Below, piece after piece: positions 58,686 to 64,000 of a stretch of DNA of 64,000 nucleotides. The position numbers were made by a program, and so were the translations under genes. Origin of the DNA: Acidobacteriota bacterium (lineage in GTDB: Bacteria; Acidobacteriota; Vicinamibacteria; Vicinamibacterales; Fen-181); assembly GCA_003170135.1 (NCBI GenBank), contig PMZR01000119.1:111663-175662 (forward strand), read 5' to 3'. Below the pieces are notes generated by a model. The model was given only the letters and a program-made list of their open reading frames with translations. It was not told the DNA's origin and made no database searches. Positions within the stretch are counted from its first letter, which is position 1, and each line of letters starts with the position of its first letter.

Positions 58686-59846
58686 ATGACGATTTCGCGT
58701 CGGGCCTTTGTCGGAACCCTCGCCTGGGGGAGCGCTGCCGTCCTTTCCGGGACCGCGGTCTCCGGGCGTGGCCGGGAAGCGATGGCGAGCACGTGGTGGG
58801 CAGAGGAGGCGGCCGGGCAGTTGACGCCGGTCGATGGCATTCGCCTCGATTCCAACGAGAATCCGAACGGCCCCGCGCCGGCCGCGCTCGACGCGATCCG
58901 CGCGGCATTCGGTGAGGCCTCGCGTTATCCGCGCAATCCCGCTTCTCAACTCACGGCAGCCCTTGCCCGCCTGCACGGCGTCAAGGAGGAGAACATCGTC
59001 GTCGGGGCCGGATCGGGCGAAATCCTGCGGATGTCGGTGTACGGCTTCACGTCGCCCACCAGGCCGCTCGTCCAGGGTCTGCCGACCTTCGAGGATCCCG
59101 GCAAGTACGCCGAGTTGATTGGCACGCCGGTGCGCGCCATTCCCGTCGACGCCCAGTTGCGGCTCGATCTGAAGGGCATGGCCTCGCAGGTGGAAGGCGC
59201 CGGCCTCGTCTTCTTGTGCAATCCCAACAACCCCACCGCGACGGTCCACCCCGCCAGCGCCGTGGCAGACTTCATCGCGCGCGTCAACACGGTGTCGCCG
59301 ACGACGGTCGTCCTTGTAGACGAGGCCTACCATCATTTCGTCGCGGACCCCGGCTACCAGTCGGCGATCCCGCTGGCGATGGACAATCCCCGCGTCATCG
59401 TGTGCCGCACGTTCTCCAAGATCTACGGCATGGCGGGGCTTCGGATTGGGTACGCCATCGGGCAGGCCGAACCGATGAAGGCGTTGCGCAGGCATCGCCT
59501 GGGGAACAGCGTGAACGTGCTGGGCGCGGCCGCCGCCCTCGCCAGCCTGCCCCTCACGGCTCACGTTGAGCGCGAGAAGCAACGCAACCATGACACGCGC
59601 GAATTCACGCGCAAGGCGTTTGCGTCTTGGGGCTACCAGGTGGGGCCATCCGAGGCGAACTTCGTGATGGTGAACGTGCGTCGTGACGCGGCGGAGTTCC
59701 AGAAAGCGTGCCGCGCCAGCGGCATCCTCGTCGGCCGCGTGTTCCCGCCGCTGACGACGCATGCGCGCATCTCGATCGGCACGGATGCCGAAATGCAGCA
59801 GGCGGTCGGCGTCTTCCGGAAAGTGCTCGGCGTCAGCACCGCCTAG
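58686..59846 (+). CDS. Tat-exported PLP aminotransferase, HisC-like
   Basis: 386 residues. The N-terminus 'TISRRAFVGTLAWGSAAVLSG' has a twin-arginine signal (S-R-R-A-F-V). The fold-type I aminotransferase follows: 'LDSNENPNGPAPAALDAI', 'GAGSGEILRM', 'NPNNPTATVHP', 'LVDEAYHHF', and PLP-Lys in 'CRTFSKIYGMAGLRIGYAIG'. It resembles histidinol-phosphate aminotransferases, which are normally cytoplasmic, so periplasmic location implies a different substrate. RBS GGAG lies before the ATG. A TATACT -10-like box is at 58638. The stop overlaps the convergent DUF3810 gene by 4 bp. Confidence 0.92.
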   Translation: MTISRRAFVGTLAWGSAAVLSGTAVSGRGREAMASTWWAEEAAGQLTPVDGIRLDSNENPNGPAPAALDAIRAAFGEASRYPRNPASQLTAALARLHGVKEENIVVGAGSGEILRMSVYGFTSPTRPLVQGLPTFEDPGKYAELIGTPVRAIPVDAQLRLDLKGMASQVEGAGLVFLCNPNNPTATVHPASAVADFIARVNTVSPTTVVLVDEAYHHFVADPGYQSAIPLAMDNPRVIVCRTFSKIYGMAGLRIGYAIGQAEPMKALRRHRLGNSVNVLGAAAALASLPLTAHVEREKQRNHDTREFTRKAFASWGYQVGPSEANFVMVNVRRDAAEFQKACRASGILVGRVFPPLTTHARISIGTDAEMQQAVGVFRKVLGVSTA

Positions 59847-60913
59847 CGCGACGCCGGCGTCTTCAGGACGGGCGTCCAGCCGTTGACGAACCGCGAACCG
59901 AGCACCAGGACGAGCGCCCGGTCGTAGCTGGCGATCCCCTCGCCGACGCGGTTGGCTTTCAGATATCGATCGTACACACGCCAGCTGACTTCCTGCAGCA
60001 CCGGCTGGATGCGCCGGGCGCGCTCGGCCACCGCCAGCAAATCGGCCCGCGGACCGGCGGCCAGCGCGCGGACGAGCGGCACGCGATCCTCACGAGGCAG
60101 CGCGCCAACGGCTTCTGAGTACAGATACAACCAGCCGCTGTAGGCTGCCGGCGCGGCGCCGTTCACGCAGGTCACCCATCCGACAAAGTTCGCCTCGGCC
60201 TCGTCGGCGTAGCCCGACAGGTGCGCCCATTCGTGGGCGAGGACGAACGGGCGCTCGAAGGGCAGCAGGTCCCGATCGACCAGCACCTCGAGGAAGAACG
60301 GGTCGGTCATGCCCGATACACCGGCCCGCTCGAAGTAGTAACTGAGCAGCGACCACTTCGGCGCGCCGGCGCGCGGATGGGTCCCCGGCGCCAGCCAGGT
60401 CTGCGTCGCGCGAAATGTGCGTTCCATCGACGGTCGCATCTGTTCCCAGGCAGGGAACCCTTCGCGATGCGCGCGATCGTGCACGTCGTTCAACTGGCCG
60501 ACGATGGTCCGGGCCAGGCGCAGCAGAGCGTCGTGATTGGCCGCGTCCTGGTTGAGATCGAGCCGTTGTGCCAGCGGTTGACGTTCGTAGTTCAGCCCCC
60601 AGGCGCCCCAGAACACCAGGTAGACGGCAGCGCCGGCGGCGACGAGGCTCAGCCCGAATCGGCCGATCTCCCGCACCACGCGCCCGCGCCACGGCCGCGC
60701 GCACACCTGAACAGTGGCCACCACGAGAGATACGATCGCCACGACGAGCAGCACATCGAGGAGTGCGAACGGCACCTGGTTCGAGACGCCCGTCACGACG
60801 GGCTGCAACCGCGCGTACACGCCGCGCGAATACCAGCGCTCGACCCATGCCGCGGGCACGCGAACCGAATATGCCAGCACCGCGAGCGCGATGAGGATGG
60901 CGCGACCGGCCAT
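59843..60913 (-). CDS. DUF3810 membrane protein with metallopeptidase-like HExxH
   Basis: About 356 residues from the ATG at 60913 (a GTG at 61036 is in frame but adds a non-conserved leader). Three N-terminal hydrophobic segments ('AILIALAVLAYSVRV', 'LLDVLLVVAIVSLVV', 'LVAAGAAVYLVFWGAWGLNY') precede a large domain with 'FVLAHEWAHLSGYADEAEANF': an HEWAH zinc-binding motif with a downstream Glu (E-A-E-A-N), as in gluzincins. A membrane-bound peptidase is plausible but unproven. Divergent from the MarR gene. Confidence 0.85.
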   Translation of the reverse strand: MAGRAILIALAVLAYSVRVPAAWVERWYSRGVYARLQPVVTGVSNQVPFALLDVLLVVAIVSLVVATVQVCARPWRGRVVREIGRFGLSLVAAGAAVYLVFWGAWGLNYERQPLAQRLDLNQDAANHDALLRLARTIVGQLNDVHDRAHREGFPAWEQMRPSMERTFRATQTWLAPGTHPRAGAPKWSLLSYYFERAGVSGMTDPFFLEVLVDRDLLPFERPFVLAHEWAHLSGYADEAEANFVGWVTCVNGAAPAAYSGWLYLYSEAVGALPREDRVPLVRALAAGPRADLLAVAERARRIQPVLQEVSWRVYDRYLKANRVGEGIASYDRALVLVLGSRFVNGWTPVLKTPASR

Positions 60914-61076
60914 GTAGTGTCCGTCCCCTGCCTGGTCAGTGTATCCCAGCCGCACGTGGCCTCGCGGCGTTTGTCGGTTCGGCGCGGCGTGTGTAAGAGG
61001 CTCGGTGACGAGCGGCAGGGCCGGGTTTGCGACCACGGCAACCGCTGACCCGAGCGCGAGACCGCGCCCGGCGACA

Positions 61077-61096
61077 GTATCGTTTTACGATACAAT
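61077..61096 (+). promoter_or_regulatory. MarR-type operator overlapping a -10 box
   Basis: The palindrome GTATCG-TTTTA-CGATAC (61077-61093) overlaps TACAAT (61091-61096), a good -10 element, 12 bp before the MarR start. A 17-nt palindrome over a promoter directly upstream of a MarR gene is the classic autorepression layout. No clear -35 box is visible. DUF3810, starting at 60913 on the other strand, may share the control. Confidence 0.6.
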
Positions 61097-61107
61097 CAGA
61101 TCAAAGC

Positions 61108-61590
61108 ATGGCCGCCAGACTGACCCTTTCCGATTACCGGGCGCTCGCCGAGTTCAGGTTCCAGATCAGGCGCTTCCTGGGATTCAGCGAGCGCGCCGCG
61201 CGGGCCTCCGGCCTCGACCCGCGCCAGCACCAGCTGCTCCTCGCACTGAAGGGGCTTCCGGACCGGACCGAGCCGACCATCGGCGAGCTGGCGCGTCGGC
61301 TGCAGGTCGAGCATCACAGCGCGGTCGAGATGGTCGACCGGCTGGAGCGGCGGCGCCTCGTCTCGCGCCTGCGCGATGAGACGGACAAGCGCCGCGTGCT
61401 CGTGCGGCTCACCACGCGCGGCGACGCCCTGCTTGGCGCGCTTTCGTTGTCGCATCGCCAGGAACTTTGCGCGGCCGCGCCGGCGCTCGTCCAGGTGCTC
61501 AACGGAGTGATTGACGGCCGGCGCGGGCCGGCGAAGCCGCGCGCCGACCGGCTCCACCGCGGACGAGTGTCCGCCCTCGCTTCGAAGTGA
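61108..61590 (+). CDS. MarR-family transcriptional regulator
   Basis: 160 residues. Winged-helix core: 'GLDPRQHQLLLALKGLP', recognition region 'TIGELARRLQVEHHSAVEMVDRLERRRLV', wing 'RDETDKRRVLVRLTTRGDALL'. MarR dimers bind short palindromes, and one lies over the promoter immediately upstream, so autoregulation is likely. The ATG at 61108 is chosen over an in-frame ATG at 61027, which lies upstream of the promoter. The ligand is unknown. Confidence 0.93.
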   Translation: MAARLTLSDYRALAEFRFQIRRFLGFSERAARASGLDPRQHQLLLALKGLPDRTEPTIGELARRLQVEHHSAVEMVDRLERRRLVSRLRDETDKRRVLVRLTTRGDALLGALSLSHRQELCAAAPALVQVLNGVIDGRRGPAKPRADRLHRGRVSALASK

Positions 61591-61754
61591 CGCGCGAAGC
61601 CGCCAGCATCGGTTTCCCGTTGTCGGCGGATCGCGCGACCTTGTTCGCGTGCTCACGCGTCACGACGTGAACCAGATGGTGCGCGCAGAGCCGCACGAGG
61701 CCCGTCGCGCCTGACGCTCCCGGGACGGAAACGGCGCGTGGCATAAGGCGTAGC

Positions 61755-61783
61755 TTGTCCCGGCCGCACGCCTCTGTTAAAGT
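61755..61783 (+). promoter_or_regulatory. Candidate promoter of the parvulin lipoprotein gene
   Basis: TTGTCC (61755-61760) and TAAAGT (61778-61783) with 17-nt spacing, about 150 bp before the GTG at 61931. The rest of the gap 61591-61930 shows no gene or repeat. Confidence 0.45.
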
Positions 61784-61930
61784 AAATGGAGCGGTGTTCT
61801 TCCTGCCGGCCTGCGTGTGACGGGCGATTCGTCCTCCGTCACCCGCGCCCCACTTCAGCGAGCCAGCTTGCAGACGCTCGAGCGCCGCCCGCTTTGCATG
61901 TACGACGCCGCCCAACAGAAGAGGTATTGT

Positions 61931-62980
61931 GTGACCAAGCGAATGTTGCTTCTCGTGCTGCTGGTTTTCGGCGTCGCCTGCCAGAAGAGCCCCGCCGCCC
62001 AGACTCCCGCACCGGCGAAACCGGACACGGCCGCCCAGGCCGGAGCGTCGCTGCAGGGTCAGCCCGCCGCTCCCGCGGTGAAGCCCGTGCCGGCCGAACT
62101 GCCGGTCACGATCGCGCGGGTGAACGGCGACGCCATCAACAAGGACGAATTCGAGCGCGCGGTGAAGAACCTCGAGGGGCGCGCCGGCCAGCCGGTGCCG
62201 GCCGAGAAACGCGCCGAAGTGTATCGCGGCCTGCTCGATCAGATGATCGCCTACAAGCTGCTGCTGCAGAAATCGAAAACGATGAAGGTGGTCGTGCCTG
62301 ACAGCGACCTCGACGGCCGCATCAAGCAGCTCCAGGGTCAGTTTCCCAACGAGCAGGCCTTCACCAAGGCGCTGGCCGATCAACACGTGAGCGTCCAGCA
62401 GCTCAAGGACGACCAGCGGCAGCAGATGATCGTCGCCAAGGTGATCGACACCGAGGTGAACTCGAAGGTGAACGTCGCACCCAAGGACGTCGACGACTTC
62501 TACGCCAAGAACCCCGACAAGTTCCAGGAACCGGAGAGCATGCACGCCGCGCACATCCTCATCCGGCTCCCACAGGGCGCCGACGCCGCCGCCAAGGCGT
62601 CAGCCAAGGCCGAGGCCGACGCGATCCTCAAGCAGATCCGGGGCGGCTCCGATTTCGCGACGGTGGCCAAGACGAAGTCGCAGGACCCGGGAAGCGCGCA
62701 GAACGGCGGGGACCTCGGTTTCTTCGCAAAGGGTCAGATGGTGCCGGCATTCGAGGAGGCCGCCGTCAAGCTGAAGCCCGGCGAGGTGAGCCCGGTCGTC
62801 GAGTCGTCGTTCGGCTTCCACATCATCAAGATGGTGGAGCGCCGCCCGGCGCGCACGGTGCCGCTCGAGGAAGCGCGACAGAAGATCACCGACTTCCTCA
62901 AGGAACAGCAGGCGAACGCGAAGACCGTCGCCTTCATCGACCAGCTGAAGGCGAAGAGCAAGATCGAGATCTATATCTGA
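61931..62980 (+). CDS. Parvulin-type peptidyl-prolyl isomerase, lipoprotein (SurA/PrsA-like)
   Basis: 349 residues. A GTG start with GAGG upstream opens a lipoprotein signal ('KRMLLLVLLVFGVACQK', lipobox F-G-V-A-C). A Pro/Ala linker is followed by a SurA_N-like chaperone region (approx. 55-190, 'VARVNGDAINKDEFERAVKNL' type, 'LLDQMIAYKLLLQKSK') and one parvulin domain (approx. 205-310, 'MHAAHILIRLPQGAD', 'FATVAKTKSQDPGSAQNGGDLGFF', 'VVESSFGFHIIKMVERRP'). It folds exported or outer-membrane proteins. PrsA-like lipid anchoring in a Gram-negative context. Confidence 0.93.
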   Translation: MTKRMLLLVLLVFGVACQKSPAAQTPAPAKPDTAAQAGASLQGQPAAPAVKPVPAELPVTIARVNGDAINKDEFERAVKNLEGRAGQPVPAEKRAEVYRGLLDQMIAYKLLLQKSKTMKVVVPDSDLDGRIKQLQGQFPNEQAFTKALADQHVSVQQLKDDQRQQMIVAKVIDTEVNSKVNVAPKDVDDFYAKNPDKFQEPESMHAAHILIRLPQGADAAAKASAKAEADAILKQIRGGSDFATVAKTKSQDPGSAQNGGDLGFFAKGQMVPAFEEAAVKLKPGEVSPVVESSFGFHIIKMVERRPARTVPLEEARQKITDFLKEQQANAKTVAFIDQLKAKSKIEIYI

Positions 62981-62984
62981 TCGT

Positions 62985-63084
62985 CCGTTGACCGTTCACC
63001 GTTGACCGTTCACCGTTCACCGCCGTTGACAGTTCACCGTTGCGCCGGGGCCGTGACGGTTGACTGTCAACTGTTGACTGTCGC
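62985..63084. repeat. Inverted heptad array CCGTTGA/CCGTTCA between convergent genes
   Basis: The left part (62985-63042) has 7-nt words CCGTTGA, CCGTTCA, CCGTTGA, CCGTTCA, CCGTTCA, then GACAGTT and CACCGTT. The right part (63051-63084) is the inverse family (GTTGACT, GTCAACT, GTTGACT). It fills the gap between the convergent parvulin and oxidoreductase genes and could fold into a long hairpin. Confidence 0.75.
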
Positions 63085-63096
63085 GTCCGCCCCCGG

Positions 63097-64000
63097 TCAT
63101 TCCACCCAGTCCTTCCACTTGTAGTACACGCCGGCCAGCGGCAGGAACCACGGACGGCCGTGGTACAGCGGGATCGGGTCGAACCGCAGGTCGTGGAACG
63201 GCGTGTCCGCCTGCTTCCCCAGCAGGCATTCGCCCACCCGCATCCCCAGGTACGTGGCCAGCGCCACGCCGTGCCCGCCGTAGCCGATCGCATAGTGCAT
63301 CCCGTCCACCAGTCCCGCGTGCGGCACTCTGTCGCGCGTCATGTCCACGTTCCCGCTCCAGGCGTACTCGATACGGGTTCCGCGCAGTTGCGGGAACACC
63401 GAGAGCAGCCGTTCCTGAAGGATCGCCGCCAGCCGGCGGGTACTCGCTGGCGTCGACGGGATGATCTGGGCGCGAACGCCGAAGACGAGGCGGTTGTCCC
63501 GCGCCAGCCGAAACTGGCAGGAGTCGTACCTGGAGTCGAAGACGAGGCGGCGCCGCGGGATGATCGCGGCCGCCACCGTGTCGCCGAGCGGCTCGGTGGC
63601 GATTGCGAACGACCCCATCGGGACCACGCGCCGCTGCAGCGCAGGCAAGACGCTGTCGGTGTAGCCATTGGTGCAGGCGATGACGTCGCGCGCGACGATC
63701 GCCTTTCCGCCCGCGATCACCCGGAACCCGACGCCCTGCCGGGTGACACGCGTGACCGGCGTCGTTTCGTGGAGGCGCGCCCCGGCCCCAATCGCCGCGC
63801 GCGCGAGGCCATGCAGGTACTTGACCGGGTGCAGAGCGACGCTCTGCGGATCGACGAGGACCCCGTGGTAGCACCCCGCGCCGAGTTCGGTGTCCTGCAG
63901 GGCCCGCGGGACCAGGGTCACGTGGTGATTGAACTCGCGCGCCAGCAGTTCCTGTTCGGTCTTGAAGCGCTCGAAATGCGCGGCCTTCGCCGCGGCCTCG
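63097..64000 (-). CDS. FAD-dependent oxidoreductase (PuuB-like), 5' end outside the window
   Basis: The frame stays open to the right edge, so the N-terminal FAD Rossmann motif lies outside; about 300 residues are visible. 'VDPQSVALHPVKYLHGLARAA' is the DAO/PuuB landmark. 'VIACTNGYTDSVLPALQRRVVPMGSFAIAT', 'FDSRYDSCQFRLARDNRLVFG' and the C-terminal FAD contact 'GMHYAIGYGGHGVALATYLG' fit gamma-glutamylputrescine oxidase-like enzymes. A GTG at 63921 is not a natural start because conserved sequence continues upstream. The substrate is unknown. Confidence 0.9.
   Translation of the reverse strand, partial: EAAAKAAHFERFKTEQELLAREFNHHVTLVPRALQDTELGAGCYHGVLVDPQSVALHPVKYLHGLARAAIGAGARLHETTPVTRVTRQGVGFRVIAGGKAIVARDVIACTNGYTDSVLPALQRRVVPMGSFAIATEPLGDTVAAAIIPRRRLVFDSRYDSCQFRLARDNRLVFGVRAQIIPSTPASTRRLAAILQERLLSVFPQLRGTRIEYAWSGNVDMTRDRVPHAGLVDGMHYAIGYGGHGVALATYLGMRVGECLLGKQADTPFHDLRFDPIPLYHGRPWFLPLAGVYYKWKDWVE

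Noticed and set aside
1..64000. Insertion sequences, prophage or integron
   Set aside because: No transposase, integrase or phage protein was recognised in any frame, and no terminal inverted repeats with target duplications were seen.

Overview
This window is high-GC bacterial chromosome with dense, mostly short-spaced genes, strong G/C preference at third codon positions, several GTG and TTG starts, a Gram-negative cell plan (outer-membrane beta-barrels, lipoproteins, a periplasmic parvulin, a System I cytochrome c maturation operon), an M28 peptidase, two-component proteins in unusual number, and an ECF sigma / anti-sigma pair. The mix looks most like Acidobacteriota, probably the Vicinamibacteria side. 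That placement is inference from gene content and composition: there is no rRNA here to confirm it, and other large-genome high-GC phyla are not excluded. No insertion sequence, prophage or CRISPR array was recognised.

Layout. 0-5 kb: a truncated DUF4398-like gene, then a minus-strand run of glycosyltransferase, ttcA, dtd, a beta-barrel protein and dapF. 5-11 kb: membrane proteins (flippase-like, VTT/DedA-like, a polytopic glycosyltransferase), an outer-membrane protein, an inositol monophosphatase and an RsbW-type kinase. 11-16.4 kb: aroA, aroK, a metallophosphoesterase and an M28 peptidase. 16.5-24.3 kb: a minus-strand cytochrome c maturation operon (ccmE, a ccmF-ccmH fusion, two accessory genes, ccmA, ccmB, ccmC, ccmD and a small membrane protein), preceded by maf. 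25-34 kb: housekeeping and membrane genes (DciA-like, 3-hydroxyacyl-CoA dehydrogenase, DUF2157/DUF4824 pair, recA, PAP2 phosphatase, Sel1 lipoprotein, tRNA-Phe, FAD oxidoreductase). 34-37 kb: ECF sigma, anti-sigma and secreted-protein genes, divergent from a cysteine-rich exported protein. 37-58 kb: a signal-transduction region. 58-64 kb: a small kinase, a Tat-exported aminotransferase, DUF3810, a MarR regulator with an apparent self-operator, a parvulin lipoprotein and a truncated FAD oxidoreductase.

The signalling region holds a GspE/PilB ATPase fused to a receiver domain, YfiR next to a CHASE8 hybrid kinase, four receiver-type regulators, two further histidine kinases, two proteins with a DHp (His-box) domain but no ATPase domain, an NtrC-type regulator, two HD-GYP proteins and one GGDEF protein. 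It suggests phosphorelay and cyclic-di-GMP control of a pilus or secretion motor, but the wiring cannot be read from sequence.

The most unusual non-coding feature is a set of short intergenic arrays with a 7-nt period (about a dozen loci, with several different words) plus two loci with a 10-nt period. Several form long inverted pairs. They resemble in style the heptanucleotide STRR repeats known from cyanobacteria.
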